Notes under the pieces: generated by a model | What the model was told of the DNA's origin: nothing | Database searches by the model: none | The model's input: the letters and a program-made list of their open reading frames with translations, nothing else | In this document: piece by piece, positions 1 through 7,825 of the stretch | Position numbering within the stretch: the stretch's first letter is position 1 | Layout: each line of letters begins with the position of its first letter | NCBI RefSeq assembly: GCF_015711605.1 | Contig: NZ_JABTEZ010000002.1 | Coordinates: 1,984,001 to 2,048,000 of the forward strand | Source of the DNA: Planomonospora sp. ID67723 | Lineage (GTDB): Bacteria > Actinomycetota > Actinomycetes > Streptosporangiales > Streptosporangiaceae | Direction of reading: 5' to 3' | DNA: 64,000 bases | Program-made: the position numbers and the translations under genes

Positions 1-1305
1 GAGGTGGCGGACGCTGTTGAGAGCGAACTCCCGGACCCGTGGGTCCTCGCTCTCGGCTACCCGGGCGGGGCCGATGTGGGCCAGCATCCCCTCGAAGTCG
101 TCCCATTTGGCGGTGGTCTCCGATGTGGGCGCCGCACCTGCTAGCAGGAGATGGACTTCCGCGCGGGCCTTGTCCTGCTCGGCCTTCGGCAGGTCGTCTC
201 GGAGCAGGGCTTGGACCAGGCGGTGGACCTGGATGGTACGGGTGTCGGGGTCGACCCGGGCCAGGGCGAAGCGTCGCAGCTCGCCCAGGGCCTTGCTCAG
301 CATGATGGGGTCCGCCAGGATCGAGCCCAGCTGGAGGTCCGTGGCGTTCTTCTCCCGGGGGAGGGCCTTGTGGCCTTTGCGGAAGACGTCCCGGAGGATC
401 GGTTCGGGGCCGAAGAAGGCGCAGCATCGCAAGACTTTGATCGCCTCGGGAAGACGGTCCTCCAGCAGAGAGACCGACACCCTCCACGCGGCGGTCATCG
501 ACATCGGGTACCCCGTGGCCCGGTTCATACCCAGCAGCCGGCCGGCCTCCCGGTCGAGCTGCTCGATGTACTCGTCGGTCGACATGCCGGTCTCGTACTG
601 CAGCGCTCCGGCCTGCTCCAGCGCGAGGGGAAGGTCGCCGAGCTTCTCGGCGAGGCGGAAGGCCTCCTCCTCGGGGATGTTTCGCTTCAGGCGTTTCCTG
701 AGGAACTCCATGCTCTCCTCGCGATCGAAAACGTCGACCTGGAGAGTCTCGAAGTGGTTCTCCCACTGGGGATTGCGCGAGGTGATGAGGACGTGGCCGG
801 GTCCGCGCGGAATGAACTCCTCGATCTGACCCGGCTCTTCGGCGTTGTCGAAGATCAGCAGCCAGCGGTGGTACGGCTCGCCGCTCTGCAGTGTCCGGCG
901 CACGGCCTCGGCCGCCTCCTCCACGCCCATGGCGGAGGCGGGAGGAAGCCCCAGGGCGGGCGCCATGCTCGCGAGCGCCGACGGCACCAGGACGCGCTGG
1001 TCCGAGGGGATCCACCAGACGAGGTCGTAGTGAGAGCGGTAGCGGTGGGCGTACTCGATGGCGAGGTGGGTCTTGCCGACACCGCCCAATCCCTGGAGTG
1101 CCTGAGGCTGGGGCACGACGGCGGTCACGGTGTTGATGCCCTGGCGTAGCTTGGCGAGGAGGTCTTCCCGGCCCGTGAAGCTCCTGTTGCGCGGAGGAAC
1201 CTTCTCCCAGACCTCCGGCTGCCGTTCCGGCGCCGCGTGTGCCGTGCGTGAAAGCTCTGCCAATGTGGCCTCCGCCGTGTAATGCCGGAAAGCTCGTGAG
1301 GTCAT
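1..1305 (-). CDS. fxsT: FxSxx-COOH system NB-ARC/TPR protein FxsT (3' end outside window)
   Basis: The 435 codons present read open from an ATG at 1305 to the left edge, so the C-terminus lies outside the window. Residues 33-48 carry a W-x2-VPPRN-x2-FTGRED entry motif, followed by a P-loop GLGGVGKTH at about 72-80, a W-W-I-P strand and an LLIFDNAE Walker B. The region after that reads as a winged-helix/ARC segment and the start of a TPR tail. This order matches the NB-ARC plus TPR protein found beside FxSxx-COOH peptides in actinobacteria, and the divergent gene at 1454 supports the call. The family is thought to act as an ATP-dependent signalling switch; the partner and role are unknown. It could be another SARP-less NB-ARC protein if the peptide call is wrong. 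Confidence 0.8.
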   Translation of the reverse strand, partial: MTSRAFRHYTAEATLAELSRTAHAAPERQPEVWEKVPPRNRSFTGREDLLAKLRQGINTVTAVVPQPQALQGLGGVGKTHLAIEYAHRYRSHYDLVWWIPSDQRVLVPSALASMAPALGLPPASAMGVEEAAEAVRRTLQSGEPYHRWLLIFDNAEEPGQIEEFIPRGPGHVLITSRNPQWENHFETLQVDVFDREESMEFLRKRLKRNIPEEEAFRLAEKLGDLPLALEQAGALQYETGMSTDEYIEQLDREAGRLLGMNRATGYPMSMTAAWRVSVSLLEDRLPEAIKVLRCCAFFGPEPILRDVFRKGHKALPREKNATDLQLGSILADPIMLSKALGELRRFALARVDPDTRTIQVHRLVQALLRDDLPKAEQDKARAEVHLLLAGAAPTSETTAKWDDFEGMLAHIGPARVAESEDPRVREFALNSVRHL

Positions 1306-1394
1306 CCTAGAGGTTGATTCGGGGGGCGCGGCATTACAGAATTGAACAAAAGTGCACCGGAGAGCTCCACCCCGTTGAAAGGGCGGCCGTTCCC

Positions 1395-1437
1395 CCTCCT
1401 TTCGGAGGACCGAAATCCGTACGGCCCGTGTGGCCGT
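1395..1437 (+). promoter_or_regulatory. Two hairpins in the leader of the FxSxx peptide gene
   Basis: Between the divergent fxsT and fxsA genes the leader holds CCTCC-TTTC-GGAGG (1395-1408) and ACGGCC-cgtgt-GGCCGT (1421-1437). The second ends six bases before the AAGGAG ribosome site (1443-1448) of the peptide gene. They could tune translation or simply be GC-rich noise. No clear -10/-35 pair was identified in the interval. Confidence 0.35.
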
Positions 1438-1453
1438 GGCGCAAGGAGTGCAA

Positions 1454-1621
1454 ATGCATGAAGGCGAGCCTCGAGCCGCCGCCCTCGTCGATCCGGGCGG
1501 ACTGTCGCTGGCGGCCATCTCGGAGATCGACAGCGTGCCCCTGCGAAAGATTCTGGAGGAGTGGGTCGCCGCCCCGGGCAGGACTTCGGCGCCGTGCGCC
1601 AAGTTTGACAGCTCCATATAA
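1454..1621 (+). CDS. fxsA: FxSxx-COOH cyclophane RiPP precursor peptide
   Basis: This 55-residue peptide starts at an ATG with AAGGAG five bases upstream and ends in F51-D-S-S-I55. That is exactly the C-terminal F-x-S-x-x that names the FxSxx-COOH RiPP family, in which the radical SAM/SPASM enzyme FxsB joins the Phe ring to the Ser side chain. Upstream of the core lie a Gly-Leu-Ser-Leu segment and an acidic amphipathic helix (about 20-40) typical of the leader. A Cys at 48 lies three residues before the core. It is divergent from fxsT. No radical SAM gene follows on the right, so the maturase must lie left of the window or elsewhere. An alternative GTG at 1430 lacks a ribosome site. Confidence 0.82.
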   Translation: MHEGEPRAAALVDPGGLSLAAISEIDSVPLRKILEEWVAAPGRTSAPCAKFDSSI

Positions 1622-1646
1622 GCGACCGTCCCGCCCTTCCGGTCGC
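1622..1646 (+). terminator. Hairpin directly after the FxSxx peptide stop
   Basis: A perfect 7-bp stem GCGACCG/CGGTCGC with an 11-base loop begins on the base after the TAA of the peptide gene. There is no U-tract, as is common in actinobacteria. It suggests the peptide can be transcribed apart from the SIR2 gene that follows. Confidence 0.5.
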
Positions 1647-1798
1647 GGTGCGGTGGAAATACGGTCGTGAAGGGGTCGCGTTCCTGCTCTGCGGCGGCGG
1701 GAAGTGCGCCGGATTCCGGCCCCGCCGCTGCCGGCCGTGCCGATGGGGACGTGCGGCGTCGGGTCCGTGATCCGTCCGGGCTCGCGAGAGGTGAGGTG

Positions 1799-2707
1799 GT
1801 GCCGTGCGTGCATGACATGGGAGAGGGTGAGTGGGAGCACCTTATTCACCAGTTGAGGACGGGAGACTGCACTCCGTTCCTGGGGTCCGGTGCCTGCGCG
1901 GGCACCCTTCCCACCGGGAGGAGTCTCAGCCGGCAGATGGCGGTCAGATGGGGTTACCCCTATAAAGACGATCATGATCTTCCCCGGGTGGCGCAGTTCG
2001 CGACGATGAAATACGGTGAGGCCGTATACGTGAAGAAGCAGGTTTGCGCGGAACTCGGGGTCGGCGGGCCTCCCGATTTCCTGGACCCGCTGGAACCTCA
2101 CGGCCTGCTGGCCCGTTTTCCTGTGCCAGTCTATCTGACCACCAATTACGACGACTTCATCTTCAAGTCGCTGAAGGCGGTCGGCAAACAGCCGAACACG
2201 GCGCTGTGCCCGTGGAATGAGGGCATGGAGTACGACGAGGAACTGTTCGGAAGCGAGGCCGGCTGGAATCCTCACCGGGACGCGCCGCTCGTTTACCATC
2301 TGCACGGCAGTCTTCAGGATCCGAAGTCGATGGTTCTCGCCGAGGACGACTACCTGGAGTTCCTGACCAGCCTGGCCGCGGAGGGAGGAAGGACCGCTCC
2401 CAGAATGCTGCCTCCCGCGATCCTGGCCGCGCTCACGCAGCGTCCGCTGCTGTTCATCGGGTACAGCCTCCAGGACTGGACGTTCCGTGTCATGTTCGGT
2501 GCCCTGCTGAGGGCGGTCCCGGGAATCAACCGCCGCCGGAACGTGAGTGTTCAACTCGTCCCGACGCCCGACATCACGCGGGCGGAAATGCAGGAGATGC
2601 AGCGTCAGATCGCCAGATACTACGAACAATGGCGGATCTCCATCTTCTGGGGGACCGCGGCGGAGTTCTGCGCCGAACTGCGCCGGAGGATGGGAACGGT
2701 GCCATGA
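1799..2707 (+). CDS. SIR2-like domain protein (predicted NADase effector)
   Basis: This 302-residue protein carries the hallmarks of the SIR2_2 fold: GSGAC glycine loop (about 29-33), TTNYDD with the catalytic-type Asn (about 116), YHLHG with the conserved His (about 167-169), and LLFIGYSLQD (about 217-226). In bacterial defence proteins with this fold (ThsA, DSR and Argonaute-associated SIR2 families) the Asn and His hydrolyse NAD+. Both are present here, so activity is plausible. The GTG at 1799 is preferred because GAGAGG lies seven bases upstream; GTG 1808 and ATG 1817 are alternatives. The stop overlaps the next start as ATGA, so the SIR2 and nSTAND proteins are translationally coupled and probably work together. 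Confidence 0.8.
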   Translation: MPCVHDMGEGEWEHLIHQLRTGDCTPFLGSGACAGTLPTGRSLSRQMAVRWGYPYKDDHDLPRVAQFATMKYGEAVYVKKQVCAELGVGGPPDFLDPLEPHGLLARFPVPVYLTTNYDDFIFKSLKAVGKQPNTALCPWNEGMEYDEELFGSEAGWNPHRDAPLVYHLHGSLQDPKSMVLAEDDYLEFLTSLAAEGGRTAPRMLPPAILAALTQRPLLFIGYSLQDWTFRVMFGALLRAVPGINRRRNVSVQLVPTPDITRAEMQEMQRQIARYYEQWRISIFWGTAAEFCAELRRRMGTVP

Positions 2708-4722
2708 TGAACCGGGACGACCTTCGCACCGAGTCTCAGGAGCAGCCGTATGTCGGGCTGAGAGCATTCCGCCGCAAGGACAGCGACAGGTTCTTCGGGC
2801 GAGCCAGGGAGTCCCGTGAGCTCGCCGATCTGTGGCAGGCCAACCGGCTGACCATCCTCTACGGGCCATCGGGCGCGGGCAAGACATCGCTGATCCACGC
2901 CGGAGTGCTGCCACTGCTCGACCCTGGGACCACCGACGTCCTCCCGATCGGTCGGGTCTCCCACGGCTCGGCTTTCCCCTCGGCCGCGCTCTCCCAGCAC
3001 AACCCGCACGTGTTCGCCCTGCTGTCCTCCTGGGCGCCGGTGGAGACGCCCACCAGGCTCGCGGGCCTGACGCTCCGCGGGTTCCTGCAGGGGCGTCCCC
3101 GCCGCTACGACCCGTACGGCGATCCGGTTCTCACCCTCGTCGCGATCGACCAGGCCGAGGAGTTGTTCGGAGACTTCGCCCATCGCCAGCCGTACCGCGA
3201 GTGGTTCATCGGCCAGCTCGTCGACGCACTGGACGATGATCCGAACCTTCGCCTCCTGATCTCGATCCGGGAGGATTACCTGGCGGCGATCCTGCCCCAC
3301 GAGCCCAAGCTCTCCGGAATGCCCAGGGGCCGCTTCCCCTTGGGCTTCCTGGACCCGGCCGCGGCGGTACGCGCCACCGAGGGACCTCTGGAGGACACGT
3401 GGCGCTCGTTCGCCCCCGGTGCCGCAGACGCCCTCGTTCAGGGGCTCCGGATGGTCCGGGTGGGCCGGATGCTCGGTCAGGAGGTGGTGGCCGACGCCAA
3501 AACGGTCGAGCCCGTCCACCTGCAGGTGGTCTGTTCGGCGATGTGGCGCTTCCTCCCCGCAGATGTGGAGGTCATCACCTCCGATCACGTGCGCCGCTTC
3601 GCCAACGCCGACCGGTCCCTCACCGACTTCTCCGAGCAGATGATCGGAGAAGTGGCCCACGCCCATTACGGTGATGACGCCGACAGACTGAGATCCTGGC
3701 TGCGGCGGAACTTCATCACCGACCTCGGCACGCGGGAGATCGTCTATCAGGGAGAGACCCTCACGGCCGGCGAGCCGAACTATGTGATCAGAGCGCTGGT
3801 GGAGCGCCACATTCTCCGCGAGGAGATCAAGGCCGGCACCCGGTGGTGCGAGCTCTCCCATGATCGTCTCATCCAGCCGATCACCCAGAACGACCGCACC
3901 ACCGAACAGGTGGAGCGCTCGGACGGGCCGGAAGAATATCTGCGCGCTGCGGAGCTGGCTCTTCGAGACGGGGAGTTCGGGCTGGCCGCCAAGCACGCAG
4001 AGGAGGCGCTGGAGCGGTGCGGTGACAACACCCGGCTCCGTGCGGAGATCGAGTCCTTCATCGGAAACGTGGCACACCGGCGCGAGGACTACGAGAAGGC
4101 CGTCACGCACTACCGCACCGCCGCCGTCCTGTTCGAGACGCTGGGGGCCACCTCGGCCGTCGGCCGCCTGCTCGCCGGGATCGGCCGGTTGAGACTCGCC
4201 CAGGGGCGCCCCTCGGTCGCGGTCCGGGAACTGCTCTCCGCGATCCGCCGCGTTCCCAACGACGCCGCCATCCAGACCGAGCTCGCCTGGGCGCTCTGGC
4301 ATGACGGCCATCCGGACGCGGCCCGGGACGTTCTCGACGATGTGCTGTCCAGGGAGGGAAACACCGCCGAGGCCCTGAGGGCACGTGGGGAGATCCTGGC
4401 CGTCACCGGGCAGGGGAACGCCGCCCTGCGCGATCTCGAGCGGATCCGGCCGCTGCAGTGGCCCTCCGCCCGAGCCGCGTATGCCCTCGCGCTGTCCCTG
4501 ACCGCCCGGGCGGCCGAGGCGGAGCGGGAGATCGCGGAACTGCTGCCCGAGGCGGAGGACCATGGCCCGGCGCTGCTCTACGCGGCGAAGGTCAGAGAGG
4601 CCGCCGGTGACGGCGGCGCGGCGGCAGAACTGGCCCGCCAGGCGAGAGCGGCGCAGTCGCCGGCGCTACCGGCCCATCTCAGGGAGGAGGCGGATCGGAT
4701 AGCCCGGACTCCTCCGGCCTGA
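2704..4722 (+). CDS. nSTAND1-type ATPase with TPR-like C-terminal repeats
   Basis: The 672-residue protein opens with the PYVGLRAF...FFGR signature of nSTAND1 NTPases. It has a Walker A GPSGAGKT (about 54-61) and a Walker B ending IDQAEELF (about 147-155), then an ISIRED...FPLGFLDP segment typical of the family. From about residue 410 the sequence turns into helical pairs rich in A, L and E that read as five or more TPR-like repeats. STAND ATPases sense a ligand through the repeat region and then activate a partner; the coupled SIR2 protein is the obvious effector. The start overlaps the SIR2 stop (ATGA); a second ATG follows at once. Its 3' end overlaps the convergent MFS gene by 44 bp. Confidence 0.8.
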   Translation: MMNRDDLRTESQEQPYVGLRAFRRKDSDRFFGRARESRELADLWQANRLTILYGPSGAGKTSLIHAGVLPLLDPGTTDVLPIGRVSHGSAFPSAALSQHNPHVFALLSSWAPVETPTRLAGLTLRGFLQGRPRRYDPYGDPVLTLVAIDQAEELFGDFAHRQPYREWFIGQLVDALDDDPNLRLLISIREDYLAAILPHEPKLSGMPRGRFPLGFLDPAAAVRATEGPLEDTWRSFAPGAADALVQGLRMVRVGRMLGQEVVADAKTVEPVHLQVVCSAMWRFLPADVEVITSDHVRRFANADRSLTDFSEQMIGEVAHAHYGDDADRLRSWLRRNFITDLGTREIVYQGETLTAGEPNYVIRALVERHILREEIKAGTRWCELSHDRLIQPITQNDRTTEQVERSDGPEEYLRAAELALRDGEFGLAAKHAEEALERCGDNTRLRAEIESFIGNVAHRREDYEKAVTHYRTAAVLFETLGATSAVGRLLAGIGRLRLAQGRPSVAVRELLSAIRRVPNDAAIQTELAWALWHDGHPDAARDVLDDVLSREGNTAEALRARGEILAVTGQGNAALRDLERIRPLQWPSARAAYALALSLTARAAEAEREIAELLPEAEDHGPALLYAAKVREAAGDGGAAAELARQARAAQSPALPAHLREEADRIARTPPA

Positions 4723-6031
4723 GAAACGTCCAGGTTCCGGCCCGGGATCTCGGCACGACTCCCAGGCTTCTTCGTGCGGAGGGAATGGACGTCACGGCCG
4801 TCGCGATCACGGCCATCGCGGCGAACAGGAGCACGGCGGCCCTCTCGATGCCGAAGCCCGCGACGAGCAGGCCGCCGACGGGTGCCGCCGCGGCGATCGA
4901 TCCGCGGGTGACGAGCCGAGACACGCTCGCCACCCGCGCCAGCTTGCGCGGGGCGATCCGATCGGCCTCGAACGTTCTGACGGTGACGTTGTTGAGAGCC
5001 CCGAAGAACCCCGTCAGCAGGGTCGCGAAACCGAAGAACACCGGCTGCCGACCGGCCGCGGCGATGAGGAGCGCGACCACCCACGCCCACATCTGGACGA
5101 ACGGCATGTAGGGAGGAACCGCTATCCGCAGGGCCATGAAAGAGCCCAGAAGCCCTCCGAGCCCTCCGGCGGCCAGCACCGAACCGACGGCGAACGGGGA
5201 CAGGCCGGCCGATCCCGTGAGGAACACCATGATCAATGCGTTGATCATGAGATTGGTGGTCGCGATGAGCGCCATCGAGATGTACAGGAAGGGATGGCGG
5301 GAGAGGATCCGCACGCCGTCTGTGATCTCCATGAGGATGTTGGGGCCGTGCCGGTACCGGGTGCCCTTGTCGTCCATACGCAGCAGGGAGCCGAAGGACA
5401 GGGCGAACAGCACCGTGTTCACCGCGAAGGGCACCGCCTGTCCCAGCCCGAGCAGCAGCCCGCCGAGCGGCCTGCCCGTCATGACTGCGATGTGGAAGCT
5501 GGTCTCGCTGCGCGCGAGTGCGCGGGGGAGCTGCTCGCGGGTGACGAGAGAGGGGATCAGGGTGGTCTCGGCCAGCGAGTGCAGCGCCCACATCGCGCCC
5601 TCCACCACGGCGGCCGCGGTGAGGTGGGCCATCGAGAGCGATCCGAGGGAAAGCGCGGCGAAGACGCTGATGACCGTGGTTCCGCGGACGGCCTCGGCGC
5701 ACAGCATGGCCGACCTCGGTTTCAGCCGGCCTATCAGGGTGCCGGCCGGGATGTAGAACAGCACGCCGGGAACCGTCCAGGCGAACCCCACCCATCCCGC
5801 CGCGGCGGGGGAGTCCGTGATCGCCAGGGCGATCAGGGGATAGGACACTCCCAGGGTCCGGAACGCGATCATGGATAGCGCCGAGCCGGTCCAGAGCCGC
5901 CGGAAGTCCTTTACGTCGCGGATCCGGACACCGTGTTTCCTCCCCCGTGCCGGTTCCAATGCCTTTATATCCCCTGAGCTTGTTTCCGGTGTCGGAACAC
6001 AGCTCACAACCGTCTGGGTCTCGCTGGCCAT
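4679..6031 (-). CDS. MFS transporter (EntS/MFS_3-like exporter)
   Basis: The 450-residue hydrophobic protein has about twelve predicted membrane segments and an R-D-x-R-R-L-W-T-G start to helix 1, as in the EntS-like MFS_3 exporters. Conserved features include AGTLIGRLKPR between helices 2 and 3 and a TGRPLGG motif in the middle. The substrate cannot be read from sequence; siderophore, macrolide and small-molecule exporters share this family. The ATG at 6031 is used; an upstream TTG at 6043 is possible, and neither has a strong ribosome site. The gene stands alone, and its 3' end overlaps the end of the nSTAND gene by 44 bp. Confidence 0.75.
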   Translation of the reverse strand: MASETQTVVSCVPTPETSSGDIKALEPARGRKHGVRIRDVKDFRRLWTGSALSMIAFRTLGVSYPLIALAITDSPAAAGWVGFAWTVPGVLFYIPAGTLIGRLKPRSAMLCAEAVRGTTVISVFAALSLGSLSMAHLTAAAVVEGAMWALHSLAETTLIPSLVTREQLPRALARSETSFHIAVMTGRPLGGLLLGLGQAVPFAVNTVLFALSFGSLLRMDDKGTRYRHGPNILMEITDGVRILSRHPFLYISMALIATTNLMINALIMVFLTGSAGLSPFAVGSVLAAGGLGGLLGSFMALRIAVPPYMPFVQMWAWVVALLIAAAGRQPVFFGFATLLTGFFGALNNVTVRTFEADRIAPRKLARVASVSRLVTRGSIAAAAPVGGLLVAGFGIERAAVLLFAAMAVIATAVTSIPSARRSLGVVPRSRAGTWTFLRPEESGLSDPPPP

Positions 6032-6070
6032 CAGGGCTGCCAAAGATTGGGCGGGCTAAGGGGAAAAATA

Positions 6071-6105
6071 AATACTGGAGTCCGATATGTCGGGACTCCA
6101 GTATT
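6071..6105 (-). terminator. Perfect 13-bp hairpin followed by a U-rich tract
   Basis: Arms AATACTGGAGTCC and GGACTCCAGTATT flank a 9-base loop. Read on the minus strand the stem is followed by TATTTTTCCCC, which fits an intrinsic terminator for the oxidoreductase gene ending at 6224. It also sits about 40 bp upstream of the MFS start on the same strand, so an operator role is possible. Confidence 0.65.
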
Positions 6106-6223
6106 GGTGTCACGCTGTTTCGCCGCCAGCATAGCGGTGATCACTCCGGCGGGAGGACGTATCCCCGCTATCGGAATGATCACAACGGGAGACGAAGACT
6201 CCCAGGCCATCGGGGTGATCGCA

Positions 6224-7636
6224 TCACAGGCCGTAGGTCTCCAGCAGGCGCAGCCAGATCTCGCTGACCGTGGGGAACGACGGCACCGCGTGCCAGAGCC
6301 GCTCCAGCGGCACCTCCGCCGTGACCGCGATCGTCGCCGCGTGCAGCAGCTCCGCTGCGCCCGGCCCGGCGAAGGTCACCCCCAGCAGGACCCGCCGCTC
6401 GGTGTCCACCACCGCCTTGGCCCGCCCCCTGTACCCGTCGCCCAGCAGGTAGGCCCCGGTCACCGAGCCCAGGTCGTACTCGACCGCGCGCACGCCGAAC
6501 CCCTCCTCACGGGCCCGCGCCTCGGTGCGGCCGACCGCGCAGACCTGCGGGTCGGTGAAGACCACCTGCGGCGCGCCGTACCCGCCGGCCACGTCACGCA
6601 GCGCGGGCCGGCCGTCGTCCTCGCCCTTGGCCCGGGCCGCGATGACGTCCCCGCACACCCGTGCCTGGTACTTGCCCATGTGGGTGACCAGGTCGCGGCC
6701 GTTGACGTCGCCCACGGCGTACAGCCAGCCGCCCTCGACGCCGCTCGCGCGCATGCTGTCGTCGACCTCCACCGGCCGGTCGGCGGGCAGCCCGACGGTC
6801 TCCAGGCCCAGGCCGCCGGTGGCCGGGCGCCGGCCGGTGGCCACCAGCAGCTCGTCGGCCTCGACCGGCGCCCCCTCGGACAGGTGCACGGTGACCGGCC
6901 CGCCCGGTGCGGGCCGCTCCACCCGGACGACCTCGACCCCGGTGCGTACGGCGATGCCGGCGGCGGCGAACGACTCGGCCACCAGCTTCCCGGCGAACGG
7001 CTCCATGCGCTCCAGCAGGCCCCGGCCGCGGACCAGGACCGTGGTCTCGGCCGCGCCGAGGCCGTGCATGGCCTGGGCCATCTCGCACGCCACCACCCCG
7101 CCGCCGATCACCGCCAGCCGGCCGGGTACGGCCTTGGCGGCGGTGGCCTCGCGACTGCCCCACGGCGCGGCCTCGGCCAGGCCTGGGACCGGCGGGACCA
7201 CCGCGCGGCTCCCGGTGGCCAGCACGACCGCGTGCCGGGCCGTCAGCGAGCGCTCGGAGCCGTCCGGCAGGGTCACCCGGACCCGCCGGGGGCCGTCCAG
7301 CCGGCCCCGCCCCCGCACGAACTCCGCGGGCAGCCCGCCGACCCACTCCACCTGACCCGCGTCGTCGAAGTGGGAGACGGCCTCGTCCCGCCGGGACAGC
7401 ACGGCCTCGGCGTCGATCGGGCCGAGCGCCAGCCCGGGCACCCGGCGGGTCTCGGCGGCCAGTTCGACGGGGCGCAGCAGCGCCTTGCTGGGCACGCACG
7501 CCCAGTAGGAGCACTCGCCGCCCGCCAGGTTCTCCTCCACGACGGCCGCGCTCAGGCCCCCGCGTACGGCCCGGCCCGCCACGTTCTCCCCGGCCGGGCC
7601 GGCACCGATCACGATCACGTCGAACTCGTCCGACAC
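6224..7636 (-). CDS. FAD/NAD(P)-dependent pyridine nucleotide-disulfide oxidoreductase
   Basis: The 470-residue protein has an N-terminal FAD motif (VIVIGAGPAGE), a second Rossmann motif (VIGGGVVACEMA) and a GDVNG FAD-binding segment. Its redox site is GGECSYWACVPSK, a C-x4-C pair as in mercuric and dihydrolipoamide reductases. The intervening residues SYWA differ from the usual VNxG, and the C-terminal HPT-x-SE pair is replaced by HAVPSFPTVSE. This places it in an actinobacterial side branch of the family whose substrate is not known. The GTG at 7636 follows AAGGAGG at five bases; an in-frame reading extends upstream to 7825 but has no ribosome site. It is divergent from the EamA gene. Confidence 0.82.
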   Translation of the reverse strand: MSDEFDVIVIGAGPAGENVAGRAVRGGLSAAVVEENLAGGECSYWACVPSKALLRPVELAAETRRVPGLALGPIDAEAVLSRRDEAVSHFDDAGQVEWVGGLPAEFVRGRGRLDGPRRVRVTLPDGSERSLTARHAVVLATGSRAVVPPVPGLAEAAPWGSREATAAKAVPGRLAVIGGGVVACEMAQAMHGLGAAETTVLVRGRGLLERMEPFAGKLVAESFAAAGIAVRTGVEVVRVERPAPGGPVTVHLSEGAPVEADELLVATGRRPATGGLGLETVGLPADRPVEVDDSMRASGVEGGWLYAVGDVNGRDLVTHMGKYQARVCGDVIAARAKGEDDGRPALRDVAGGYGAPQVVFTDPQVCAVGRTEARAREEGFGVRAVEYDLGSVTGAYLLGDGYRGRAKAVVDTERRVLLGVTFAGPGAAELLHAATIAVTAEVPLERLWHAVPSFPTVSEIWLRLLETYGL

Positions 7637-7776
7637 CACTGCCTCCTTGGGGAGCGCCCCCGAAGATCCTGAACCGCAGGCTCCGTATCTTCCCCGCGGC
7701 ACGCGTCCACCGCAACGCGCTCCGGCGGCCGGCCGGGGAACACCGGGCGCCCGGTCCCGGGCCACCAGAACGAGGT

Positions 7777-7789
7777 CCGAATAATTCGG
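7777..7789. promoter_or_regulatory. Near-perfect 13-bp palindrome in the divergent 7637-7825 interval
   Basis: CCGAATAATTCGG is symmetric except for the central base and lies between the oxidoreductase and the EamA transporter. It is flanked by GGTCCG and CGGACC. It is a candidate operator for either gene, and a CCTAGGGT box just before 7826 could be a -10 for an almost leaderless EamA transcript. Confidence 0.4.
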
Positions 7790-7825
7790 TACGGACCGAA
7801 GATCCCGCCCCCTAGGGTTCGACAC

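Noticed and set aside
17-1149. Long plus-strand open frames at the left edge
   Set aside because: They are shadows of the minus-strand fxsT gene, which has a clear P-loop and domain order and reads off the window edge.
1334-2914. 526-codon minus-strand frame opposite the peptide and SIR2 genes
   Set aside because: No ribosome site, and the Arg/Pro/Gly-rich composition is that of an antisense frame. The plus strand has recognisable motifs.
6113-6223. TGATCAC repeats (three, one altered) between the MFS and oxidoreductase genes
   Set aside because: Spacing is irregular and no dyad larger than six bases is formed; too little to call an operator.
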